DNA of 7,336 nucleotides, from the NCBI GenBank assembly GCA_031178805.1, contig JAPSIJ010000103.1:1-7336 (forward strand), written 5' to 3'. Below, in pieces: positions 1-5,945 of the stretch (positions within the stretch are counted from its first letter, which is position 1; every line of letters starts with the position of its first letter). This stretch comes from Cellulomonas sp. (GTDB lineage: Bacteria > Actinomycetota > Actinomycetes > Actinomycetales > Cellulomonadaceae). The notes beneath the pieces were generated by a model. It was not told the origin of the DNA and searched no databases. It saw only the letters and a program-made list of their open reading frames with translations. The position numbers were made by a program, and so were the translations under genes.

Positions 1-5
1 GACAC

Positions 6-17
6 GCCCGCACGGGC
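6..17 (+). terminator. Small GC hairpin at left edge, possible end of upstream gene
   Basis: GCCC at 6-9 can pair with GGGC at 14-17 around the four-base loop GCAC. It lies just upstream of the M50 promoter-like box and could be the remnant of a terminator for a gene to the left. There is no T-run, the stem is only 4 bp, and such stems arise by chance at this base composition, so the call is weak. Nothing else is visible in the first 38 bases apart from the TAGCCT box. Confidence 0.2.
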
Positions 18-25
18 AGGACCCG

Positions 26-31
26 TAGCCT
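26..31 (+). promoter_or_regulatory. -10-like box TAGCCT, predicted leaderless start of M50 gene
   Basis: TAGCCT fits the actinobacterial housekeeping -10 pattern TANNNT. Its last base is 8 nt before the GTG at 39, so transcription would begin at or within a base of the start codon. No Shine-Dalgarno is visible between the box and the GTG, which agrees with leaderless translation. No convincing -35 can be judged because the window begins too close. The same geometry recurs at trmI and dop. Confidence 0.5.
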
Positions 32-38
32 GACCCGC

Positions 39-1154
39 GTGACGGAGAGAACGCGGGGCTGGGTCGTCGGCCGGGTGGCGGGCGCGCCCGTGGTCCTGAC
101 CCCCAGCAGCCTGCTGACGGTGGGGCTGATCGCCGTGGTGTTCGCGCCGACCGTGGCGGTGCGCGCGCCGTGGCTCGGCACCGGGTCCACCATCGCGGTC
201 GCCCTGGTGGTCGGCGCGCTGCTGATGGTCTCCGTGCTGGTGCACGAGCTCGCGCACGGCCTGACGGCCCGGGCGCGCGGGCTGCAGGTGCGCGAGTTCG
301 CCCTGACGTTGATCGGCGGCCACACCGCCTTCGGCGGCCGGATCACCCCGCTCACGGCCGGGCTGGTGGCCGTGGTGGGCCCGATCGCCAACCTGCTGCT
401 GGCCGGGCTGCTGTGGCTCGCGGCGCAGGCGGTCGACCCGTTCGGCGTGCCGTCGCTGGTGCTGTACGCCGGCGCGTACAGCAACGCGTTCGTCGGGCTG
501 TTCAACCTCGTGCCCGGGCTGCCGCTGGACGGCGGCCAGGTGCTGGAGTCGCTGATCTGGGCGGTCACCGGCGACCGCCGCCGCGGCACGCTCGTCGCCG
601 GCTGGGCGGGCCGCGCGGTGGCGGTCGGGTTCGTCGCCTGGGTCGTGCTGGTGCCGCTGCTGCGCGGCGCCGCGCCGTCGCTGTTCGCGGTGGCGTGGGG
701 GGCGATCGTGGGGGCGTTCCTGTGGTCCGGGGCGGGCCAGGCGATCGCGGCGGCCCGCACGTCCCGCGCCGTGGACGCCCTGCACGTGGGCGCGGTGGGC
801 ACCCGCGCGGTCGGCGTGCCGGCCACCGCCGTGCTGGCGCAGGCCGACGCCGCCCGCGGCCAGGCCGGTGCCGACGCCGTCGTGCTGCTGGCCCCGGACG
901 GCCGCCCCGCGGCGTACGTGGACCCGCAGGCCGCGAACGCCGTGCCCGTCGCGGAGCGGGCGCACGTCCCGCTGACCGCCGTGGCCGTGGGCCTGCCCGC
1001 GGGCGCCGAGCTCGACGCGGGGCTGCACGGCGTCGAGCTGGTGCAGGCGGTCGCCGCCAAGCAGTCCTTCGCGCCCGTGCTGGTCGCCGTGCAGGGCGGC
1101 CGGGTCGTCGCGCTGGTGCGGGCGGCGGACGTCGCCGCGGCGCTGCGGGGCTGA
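39..1154 (+). CDS. Site-2 protease family (M50) membrane metalloprotease with C-terminal CBS-like region
   Basis: Predicted polytopic membrane zinc protease of the M50/SpoIVFB-like family, which cuts substrates within or next to the membrane; the substrate here is unknown. The zinc motif HELAH lies at residues 69-73 within a hydrophobic segment (about 52-74). A GPIAN element follows at 114-118, and the second active-site motif NLVPGLPLDGG is at 156-166, whose Asp164 is the expected third zinc ligand. Further hydrophobic segments lie near 22-40, 105-131, 141-160, 191-210 and 215-235. Residues about 240-371 are soluble and look like a degenerate CBS region, ending in a typical strand-helix (APVLVAVQGGRVVALV). 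At 371 residues it is a usual size for CBS-bearing members. The GTG at 39 was chosen because it sits 8 nt after a -10-like box. It is followed by trmI with its own predicted promoter. A proteolytic link to the proteasome genes is only suggested by position. Confidence 0.9.
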   Translation: MTERTRGWVVGRVAGAPVVLTPSSLLTVGLIAVVFAPTVAVRAPWLGTGSTIAVALVVGALLMVSVLVHELAHGLTARARGLQVREFALTLIGGHTAFGGRITPLTAGLVAVVGPIANLLLAGLLWLAAQAVDPFGVPSLVLYAGAYSNAFVGLFNLVPGLPLDGGQVLESLIWAVTGDRRRGTLVAGWAGRAVAVGFVAWVVLVPLLRGAAPSLFAVAWGAIVGAFLWSGAGQAIAAARTSRAVDALHVGAVGTRAVGVPATAVLAQADAARGQAGADAVVLLAPDGRPAAYVDPQAANAVPVAERAHVPLTAVAVGLPAGAELDAGLHGVELVQAVAAKQSFAPVLVAVQGGRVVALVRAADVAAALRG

Positions 1155-1166
1155 CGCCATGCCCAC

Positions 1167-1216
1167 GGGGCCGGCGCCCGGCCGCAGGGCCGGCACCCCG
1201 TCGCGGGGCCGGCGCC
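1167..1216 (+). repeat. Direct repeat of GGGGCCGGCGCC flanking the M50-trmI spacer
   Basis: The 12-mer GGGGCCGGCGCC occurs exactly at 1167-1178 and again at 1205-1216, with a related GGGCCGGC at 1187-1194. Both copies are largely self-complementary and contribute to the stems in this spacer. This may be no more than low-complexity GC sequence, but the exact 12-base identity is visible. Confidence 0.5.
1189..1213 (+). terminator. GC-rich bulged hairpin between M50 gene and trmI
   Basis: GCCGG (1189-1193) pairs with CCGGC (1209-1213), and CCCCG (1196-1200) pairs with CGGGG (1204-1208) around a TCG loop, leaving a two-base CA bulge. A second stem lies just upstream (GGCCGG 1169-1174 with CCGGCC 1178-1183). 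There is no T-tract, as is common for candidate terminators in high-GC actinobacteria. The hairpin ends 3 nt before the TAGACT box of trmI, so it could also affect initiation there. Function is inferred from position and pairing only. Confidence 0.35.
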
Positions 1217-1222
1217 TAGACT
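1217..1222 (+). promoter_or_regulatory. -10-like box TAGACT, predicted leaderless start of trmI
   Basis: TAGACT matches TANNNT and ends 8 nt before the GTG at 1231, the same spacing as at the M50 gene. Transcription would start at about 1229-1231, making trmI leaderless. No Shine-Dalgarno precedes the GTG. A clear -35 is not visible; the expected region is occupied by the spacer hairpin. Confidence 0.5.
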
Positions 1223-1230
1223 CGACCCCC

Positions 1231-2400
1231 GTGACCGACGACACCGCCGTGCCCGCGCCCGCTCCCGAGGCCGCCGCCGAGGACGCCCCCGCGACCGAGC
1301 CGGAGACGGCGCCCGAGACCGCCGGCCCCGACACCGCCGGCCCCGCCACCGCCGGCCCCGACGCCGCCGGCCCCACGGGCGCCGCCGAGCGGCGCGGCCC
1401 GCTGCGCGTCGGCGAGCGGGTGCAGCTCACGGACCCGCGCGGGCGGCTGCACACCATCACCCTCGCGCCCGGCGCGACGTTCCACACGCACAAGGGCTAC
1501 TTCCGGCACGAGGAGCTGATCGGCGCGCCCGAGGGCACCGTCGTCACCAGCAACGGCGGCGTCGAGTACCTGGCCCTGCGCCCGCTGCTCAGCGACTACA
1601 CGCTGTCGATGCCGCGCGGCGCGGCCGTGGTCTACCCCAAGGACGCCGGCCAGATCGTCGCGATGGCGGACATCTACCCCGGCGCGCGCGTCGTCGAGGC
1701 CGGCGTCGGCTCCGGCGCGCTGACCCTGTCGCTGCTGCGCGCGGTGGGCGACGGCGGCAGCCTGCACTCGATCGAGCGCCGGGAGGACTTCGCCGCGATC
1801 GCCCGCGGCAACGTCGAGACGTTCTTCGGCGGCCCGCACCCCGCGTGGCGGCTGTCCGTCGGCGACCTGTCCGACGTGCTGCCCGTGGCGGCCGCGCCGG
1901 GCGAGGTCGACCGGGTCGTCCTCGACATGCTCGCGCCCTGGGAGAACCTCGACGCGGTCGCCGCGGCGCTGGCCCCCGGCGGCGTGCTGATCGCCTACGT
2001 CGCCACCGCCACCCAGCTGTCCCGGCTCGCCGAGGACGTCCGGGCCGACGGCCGGTACACCGAGCCGCAGGCGTGGGAGTCGATGGTCCGCGGCTGGCAC
2101 CTCGAGGGCCTGGCCGTGCGCCCGCAGCACCGGATGATCGGGCACACCGGCTTCCTGCTGACCACCCGCCGGCTGGCCGACGGCGTGGAGCCGCCCACGC
2201 GCAAGCGCCGCCCCGCCAAGGGTTCGCAGCCGGGGGAGGCCGCGCTGGTCGACGAGGCCGGCGACGTGGTGAGCAGCCGGTCCTTCCAGGAGGTGCCGGA
2301 CGCCGAGTGGACGCCCGAGGCGCTGGGGGAGCGGGCCGTGTCGGACAAGAAGGTCCGCCGGGTCCGCCGCGACGTCGGCCAGGCGCCCGAGCAGGAGTGA
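1231..2400 (+). CDS. trmI: tRNA (adenine-58-N1)-methyltransferase TrmI
   Basis: Class I SAM-dependent enzyme that methylates N1 of A58 in the tRNA T-loop; the family acts as a homotetramer in the cytoplasm. The core spans about residues 56-318 of 389. It opens with the small beta domain (GPLRVGERVQL) and continues to the SAM-binding loop EAGVGSGALT (156-165). The ribose-binding acidic residue is in SIERRED (Glu182), the catalytic-loop LDMLAPWE is at 231-238 with Asp232, and the C-terminal signature RPQHRMIGHTGFL is at 297-309. The start is placed at GTG 1231 because a TAGACT box lies 8 nt upstream; an in-frame ATG at 1159 would force translation through the promoter and hairpin. Residues 1-53 are an Ala/Pro/Thr/Glu-rich tail holding a 15-bp tandem repeat. 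Residues 319-389 form a charged tail with basic RKRRPAK and a more ordered-looking SFQEVPDAEWTPEALGER. The enzyme is thus longer than the roughly 280 residues usual for the family. Association with the proteasome cluster is a known actinobacterial arrangement of unclear meaning. Confidence 0.95.
   Translation: MTDDTAVPAPAPEAAAEDAPATEPETAPETAGPDTAGPATAGPDAAGPTGAAERRGPLRVGERVQLTDPRGRLHTITLAPGATFHTHKGYFRHEELIGAPEGTVVTSNGGVEYLALRPLLSDYTLSMPRGAAVVYPKDAGQIVAMADIYPGARVVEAGVGSGALTLSLLRAVGDGGSLHSIERREDFAAIARGNVETFFGGPHPAWRLSVGDLSDVLPVAAAPGEVDRVVLDMLAPWENLDAVAAALAPGGVLIAYVATATQLSRLAEDVRADGRYTEPQAWESMVRGWHLEGLAVRPQHRMIGHTGFLLTTRRLADGVEPPTRKRRPAKGSQPGEAALVDEAGDVVSSRSFQEVPDAEWTPEALGERAVSDKKVRRVRRDVGQAPEQE
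1318..1377 (+). repeat. Four-copy 15-bp tandem repeat in the trmI N-terminal tail
   Basis: Four consecutive 15-base units of the form ACCGCCGGCCCCGAC encode TAGPD, TAGPA, TAGPD and AAGPT (TrmI residues 30-49). Units differ from one another at only a few positions, mostly in the first and last codons. Because the unit is a multiple of three, gain or loss of copies would keep the reading frame. The encoded stretch is expected to be disordered. Confidence 0.85.
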
Positions 2401-2431
2401 GGCGGCCGGCCGCGGACGGCTCGCCCGGTCC

Positions 2432-2448
2432 CGGCGGGGCACCCGCCG
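2432..2448 (+). terminator. Perfect 7-bp hairpin after trmI
   Basis: CGGCGGG (2432-2438) pairs perfectly with CCCGCCG (2442-2448) around a GCA loop, 31 nt after the trmI stop. No T-run follows. The position between the end of trmI and the mpa promoter region fits an intrinsic-terminator-like or insulating element, as inferred for other high-GC actinobacteria. It could equally stop read-through into the mpa promoter or be a chance stem. Confidence 0.45.
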
Positions 2449-2453
2449 AGCGA

Positions 2454-2473
2454 TTGACAGGTGTGGTTAGGGT
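2454..2473 (+). promoter_or_regulatory. mpa promoter region: TAGGGT -10 box with TTGACA 8 nt upstream
   Basis: TAGGGT at 2468-2473 is the same hexamer that precedes dop and pup and fits TANNNT; transcription would start near 2480, giving a leader of about 50 nt before the ATG. TTGACA at 2454-2459 is a perfect sigma70-type -35 hexamer but is only 8 nt from this box, too close to pair with it. No TANNNT box lies 16-19 nt after TTGACA. TTGACA may therefore be an operator half, a -35 for an unusual promoter, or coincidence, although it is a rare hexamer in sequence this GC-rich. Confidence 0.5.
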
Positions 2474-2518
2474 CGGGGCACGAACAGCCCCACAGCGCCG
2501 TGAGGTCGACCCGCGATC

Positions 2519-2523
2519 GGAGG
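2519..2523 (+). promoter_or_regulatory. Shine-Dalgarno GGAGG of mpa
   Basis: GGAGG lies 7 nt upstream of the ATG at 2531, ideal spacing, and fixes that start. mpa is the first gene in the window with a clear ribosome binding site, in contrast to the three genes predicted to be leaderless. Confidence 0.85.
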
Positions 2524-2530
2524 TACCGCG

Positions 2531-4159
2531 ATGACGGAACCGACAGCACGCGACCTGCAGCGCGAGCTCGCGCTCCTGGCCGCCAAGAACGAGCGCATGT
2601 CCGACGCGCTCGTCGCCGCCCGGGACCAGATCATCGAGCTCAAGCGGCAGATCGACGACCTGGCCAAGCCCCCGGGCACGTTCGCCACCTTCCTCGCCGC
2701 GCGCGAGGACGGCACGGTGGACGTGGTGTCCGCCGGCCGGAAGATGCACGTCGGCGTCAGCCCGGCCGTGGACCCGCACCGGCTGCGGCCCGGCCAGGAG
2801 GTCATGCTCAACGAGGCCCTCACCGTCGTCGAGGTCGGCGGCTACGAGCAGGTCGGCGAGCTGGTCACCGTCAAGGAGCTGCTCGGCACCGACCGTGCGC
2901 TGGTCGTCGGCCGCGGCGACGAGGAGCGGGTCGTCCGGCTCGCCGGGCAGGTGCTGGACGGCACCGTGCGGGTGGGCGACGCGCTCACCGTCGAGGCCCG
3001 CAGCGGGTTCGTGTTCGAGCGGGTGCCGCGCGCCGAGGTCGAGGACCTCGTGCTCGAGGAGGTGCCCGACATCGACTACGCCGACATCGGCGGCCTCGGC
3101 GCCCAGATCGAGCAGATCCGGGACGCCGTGGAGCTGCCGTTCCTGCACCCGGAGCTGTTCCGGGAGCACGGCCTGAAGCCGCCGAAGGGCGTGCTGCTCT
3201 ACGGCCCGCCCGGCTGCGGCAAGACGCTGATCGCCAAGGCCGTCGCGCACTCGCTGGCCGAGACCTCCGCGGCGGCGCGCGGCCAGGAGGCCGCCGAGGC
3301 CAAGTCGTTCTTCCTCAACGTCAAGGGTCCCGAGCTGCTCAACAAGTACGTCGGCGAGACGGAGCGGCACATCCGGCTGATCTTCTCCCGCGCCCGGGAG
3401 AAGGCGTCCCAGGGGCACCCCGTGGTGGTGTTCTTCGACGAGATGGAGTCGCTGTTCCGCACGCGCGGCACCGGCGTGTCCAGCGACGTCGAGACCACGA
3501 TCGTCCCGCAGCTGCTCGCCGAGATCGACGGCGTCGAGCGGCTGGAGAACGTCATCGTGATCGGCGCCTCCAACCGCGAGGACATGATCGACCCCGCCAT
3601 CCTGCGGCCCGGCCGGCTGGACGTGAAGATCAAGATCGAGCGCCCCGACGCCGAGGGCGCCCGGGAGATCTTCGCGAAGTACCTCACGCCGGACCTGCCG
3701 ATCCACGCCGACGACCTCGCCGAGCACCACGGCTCCGCCCGGGACGCCGTGGACGCGATGATCGCCCGCGCCGTCGAGCGGATGTACTCCGAGGACGACG
3801 AGAACCGCTTCCTCGAGGTCACCTACGCCAGCGGCGACAAGGAGGTCCTGTACTTCAAGGACTTCAACTCCGGCGCGATGATCCAGAACGTCGTGGACCG
3901 CGCCAAGAAGTCGGCGATCAAGGACCTGCTGGCCACCGGCCAGCGCGGCCTGCGCGTCGAGCATCTGCTCACGGCGTGCGTGGACGAGTTCAAGGAGAAC
4001 GAGGACCTGCCGAACACCACCAACCCCGACGACTGGGCGCGCATCTCCGGCAAGAAGGGGGAGCGCATCGTGTTCATCCGCACGATCGTCCAGGACAAGA
4101 AGGGCGAGGAGGCCTCGCGCCGGATCGAGAACGTGCAGAGCACGGGCCAGTACCTGTGA
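2531..4159 (+). CDS. mpa: Proteasome-associated AAA+ ATPase Mpa/ARC
   Basis: Hexameric cytoplasmic ATPase that binds Pup-tagged proteins, unfolds them and feeds them into the 20S proteasome. Residues about 5-45 form the N-terminal coiled coil that captures Pup. The tandem OB-fold region spans about 50-175. The AAA module follows, beginning at the IDYADIGGL element (181-189). Walker A GPPGCGKT is at 225-232, pore-loop KYVG at 272-275 and Walker B VVVFFDE at 298-304. Sensor-1 is Asn348 in IGASN, and the arginine-finger region is LRPGR (Arg359, Arg362). The protein ends in Gly-Gln-Tyr-Leu; the penultimate Tyr is the docking signal that opens the proteasome gate in Mycobacterium. At 542 residues it is shorter than the 609-residue mycobacterial Mpa, mostly because it has almost no sequence ahead of the coiled coil. 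The ATG start is supported by GGAGG 7 nt upstream. It has its own promoter and lies 105 nt ahead of dop. In non-mycobacterial species the gene is also called arc. Confidence 0.98.
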   Translation: MTEPTARDLQRELALLAAKNERMSDALVAARDQIIELKRQIDDLAKPPGTFATFLAAREDGTVDVVSAGRKMHVGVSPAVDPHRLRPGQEVMLNEALTVVEVGGYEQVGELVTVKELLGTDRALVVGRGDEERVVRLAGQVLDGTVRVGDALTVEARSGFVFERVPRAEVEDLVLEEVPDIDYADIGGLGAQIEQIRDAVELPFLHPELFREHGLKPPKGVLLYGPPGCGKTLIAKAVAHSLAETSAAARGQEAAEAKSFFLNVKGPELLNKYVGETERHIRLIFSRAREKASQGHPVVVFFDEMESLFRTRGTGVSSDVETTIVPQLLAEIDGVERLENVIVIGASNREDMIDPAILRPGRLDVKIKIERPDAEGAREIFAKYLTPDLPIHADDLAEHHGSARDAVDAMIARAVERMYSEDDENRFLEVTYASGDKEVLYFKDFNSGAMIQNVVDRAKKSAIKDLLATGQRGLRVEHLLTACVDEFKENEDLPNTTNPDDWARISGKKGERIVFIRTIVQDKKGEEASRRIENVQSTGQYL

Positions 4160-4166
4160 GGCGCAC

Positions 4167-4200
4167 CGCCCGGGCGCGGGGCTGACGGCCGGCCCGGGCG
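4167..4200 (+). terminator. 9-bp inverted repeat after mpa
   Basis: CGCCCGGGC (4167-4175) is complementary to GCCCGGGCG (4192-4200), separated by 16 nt and starting 7 nt after the mpa stop. The core GCCCGGGC is itself palindromic, so it is also a direct repeat. With no T-tract it can only be called terminator-like; its place just behind mpa and ahead of the dop promoter supports that role. Confidence 0.4.
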
Positions 4201-4252
4201 CCGGACGGTCGACCGCGCGCCCGGCCCTCGCGTCGCGCACGGCCGCCGGCCG

Positions 4253-4258
4253 TAGGGT
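4253..4258 (+). promoter_or_regulatory. -10-like box TAGGGT, predicted leaderless start of dop
   Basis: TAGGGT ends 6 nt before the GTG at 4265, so transcription would begin at about the G of the start codon. There is no Shine-Dalgarno (only GGCCCG between box and start). The hexamer and the following GG match the box upstream of pup. No recognisable -35 is seen 16-19 nt upstream. Confidence 0.55.
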
Positions 4259-4264
4259 GGCCCG

Positions 4265-5875
4265 GTGACCGTGCGCCGCGTGATGGGGATCGAGACCGAG
4301 TACGGCGTGCTGCAGCCCGGCCGCCCCACCGCGAACCCGATGCTGCTGTCCAGCCACGTCGTCGCCGTGCACGCCGCGGCGCGGGCCGGCGGCCGCACCA
4401 AGGCCCGGTGGGACTACGACGACGAGGACCCGCTGCAGGACGCGCGCGGGTTCCACCTGCAGCGGGCGGCGGCCCACCCGTCGCTGCTCACCGACGACCC
4501 CGCCCGCCCGGCGCCCTCCGGCGACGCGGACGGCCCGCAGGAGGTCGCCCGGTCCCTGGTCGAGGAGTACGAGGACCCGGGCGCGGCCAACGTCATCCTC
4601 ACCAACGGCGCCCGGCTGTACGTCGACCACGCGCACCCCGAGTACTCCTCGCCCGAGGTGACCAACCCGCTGGACGCCGTGCGGTGGGACCGCGCCGGCG
4701 AGCTCGTGATGCTCGCCTCCGTGCGGGCGCTCGCGTCCACCCCGGCGCTGCCCGACGTCGCGCTGTACAAGAACAACGTCGACGGCAAGGGCGCCACCTA
4801 CGGCACCCACGAGAACTTCCTCGTCGACCGCGCCGTCCCGTTCACGGATCTCGCCGCGCGCATCACGCCGTTCCTGGTCACCCGGCAGGTGTTCACCGGC
4901 GCCGGCCGCGTGGGCCTCGGCCAGCGCGGCGAGGAGCCCGGGTTCCAGCTCTCGCAGCGGGCCGACTACATGGAGGCCGAGGTCGGCCTGGAGACCACGC
5001 TGCGCCGGCCGATCGTCAACACCCGGGACGAGCCGCACGCCGACCCGGACCGGTGGCGCCGGCTGCACGTGATCATCGGCGACGCGAACCTGATGGAGGT
5101 GCCGACCTACCTCAAGCTCGGCACCACCTCCCTCGTCCTGTGGCTGATCGAGCGCGCGGCCGCCGGCGAGGCCGCCGACCTCGGTGCCGCGCTGGACCGG
5201 CTGGCCCTCGCCGACCCGGTCGCCGCCGTGCACACCGTCAGCCACGACCTCGCGCTCACGGAGCGGCTGCCGCTGGCGGACGGCCGCCGGCTCACCGCCC
5301 TGGAGGTGCAGCAGGAGTACCTGGCGGTGGTGCGCACCGCGCTCGGCCGGGGCGCCCGCGGCGTCGACGACCAGACCGCCGACGTGCTCGCCCGGTGGGG
5401 CTCGCTGCTGGACCGGCTCGCCACCGACCCCGCGTCGTGCGCCCGGGAGGTCGAGTGGCTCGCCAAGCTGCGGCTGCTCGAGGGCATGCGCCGCCGGGAC
5501 CGGCTGGAGTGGGACCACCCCCGGCTGGCCGCCGTCGACCTGCAGTGGTCCGACGTCCGGCCCGAGCGCGGCCTCTACCACCGGCTGGTCGGCGCGGGCG
5601 CGGTCGAGCGGCTCGTCACCGACGAGGACGTCTCCGCCGCCGTCGGCACCCCGCCCGACGACACCCGCGCCTACTTCCGCGGGCGCACCATCGCCCGGTT
5701 CGGCGCGCACGTGTCCGCCGCGTCGTGGGACTCCGTCGTCTTCGACGTCCCCGGCGCGCCCACCCTGCAGCGCGTGCCGATGCGCGACCCGCTGCGCGGC
5801 ACGAAGGCGCACGTCGCGGACCTGCTGGAGTCCTCGCCGGACGTCGCGGCCCTGCTGGACGCCCTCGGCGCCTGA
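4265..5875 (+). CDS. dop: Pup deamidase/depupylase Dop
   Basis: Carboxylate-amine-ligase-fold enzyme, homologous to glutamine synthetase and PafA. It deamidates the C-terminal Gln of Pup to Glu and hydrolyses Pup-lysine isopeptide bonds, using bound nucleotide. The N-terminal MGIETEYG (residues 7-14) is the Dop form; PafA has an FGLENEYG-like motif. The key Asp is Asp121 in YVDHAHPEYSSPE (119-131), the family's proposed nucleophile. Other conserved blocks are YKNNVDGKGATYGTHEN (168-184), the RDEPHAD region (254-260) and IIGDANLMEV (270-279). The C-terminal domain, about 440-536, includes YFRGRTIARFGAHVSAASWD. The Dop loop between RWDY (48-51) and GAANVILTNGA (106-116) carries extra sequence relative to mycobacterial Dop and helps account for the 536-residue length (family near 500). 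The GTG start is supported by the TAGGGT box and by alignment of the N-terminal motif. It lies immediately upstream of its substrate gene pup, with a separate promoter for pup. Confidence 0.97.
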   Translation: MTVRRVMGIETEYGVLQPGRPTANPMLLSSHVVAVHAAARAGGRTKARWDYDDEDPLQDARGFHLQRAAAHPSLLTDDPARPAPSGDADGPQEVARSLVEEYEDPGAANVILTNGARLYVDHAHPEYSSPEVTNPLDAVRWDRAGELVMLASVRALASTPALPDVALYKNNVDGKGATYGTHENFLVDRAVPFTDLAARITPFLVTRQVFTGAGRVGLGQRGEEPGFQLSQRADYMEAEVGLETTLRRPIVNTRDEPHADPDRWRRLHVIIGDANLMEVPTYLKLGTTSLVLWLIERAAAGEAADLGAALDRLALADPVAAVHTVSHDLALTERLPLADGRRLTALEVQQEYLAVVRTALGRGARGVDDQTADVLARWGSLLDRLATDPASCAREVEWLAKLRLLEGMRRRDRLEWDHPRLAAVDLQWSDVRPERGLYHRLVGAGAVERLVTDEDVSAAVGTPPDDTRAYFRGRTIARFGAHVSAASWDSVVFDVPGAPTLQRVPMRDPLRGTKAHVADLLESSPDVAALLDALGA

Positions 5876-5928
5876 CCCCGTCCGCGACCCGGGCGGTCCG
5901 GCGCCGGGAACCCGCGGCGACCAGGGCC

Positions 5929-5934
5929 TAGGGT
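5929..5934 (+). promoter_or_regulatory. -10-like box TAGGGT for the pup-prcB-prcA operon
   Basis: Third copy of TAGGGT in the window, 53 nt after the dop stop. Transcription from it would begin near 5941, leaving a leader of about 57 nt before the pup ATG. The GG following the box matches dop. A GGAAC lies at 5907-5911 but is not followed by a matching ECF -10, so it is not claimed as a -35. The tight spacing downstream suggests that this promoter drives pup, prcB and prcA together. Confidence 0.55.
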
Positions 5935-5945
5935 GGTGGCACTGC

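Noticed and set aside
1159..1230. ATG at 1159 as the start of trmI
   Set aside because: It would place the TAGACT box and the spacer hairpins inside the coding region, adds residues not typical of the family, and has no Shine-Dalgarno; GTG 1231 fits better.
2461..4185. Long out-of-frame + strand frame across mpa, and similar ones at 170-1219, 4408-5931 and 5184-6335
   Set aside because: All are Arg/Ala/Gly/Pro-rich translations of the wrong frame of clearly identified genes.
1589..5812. A 1407-codon open frame on the - strand, antisense to trmI, mpa and dop
   Set aside because: It crosses several well-identified genes, its translation is low-complexity with no recognisable domain, and long antisense frames without stops are expected where third codon positions are nearly all G or C.
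4265..5875. PafA (Pup ligase) as identity of the carboxylate-amine-ligase-like gene
   Set aside because: The MGIETEYG motif, presence of the long Dop loop, and position directly ahead of pup indicate Dop; PafA carries an FGLENEYG-like motif and usually follows prcA.
5907..5934. GGAAC at 5907-5911 as an ECF sigma (SigH/SigE-like) -35 for pup
   Set aside because: The downstream box is TAGGGT, not the GTT-type -10 expected of those sigma factors, so the pairing is not convincing.
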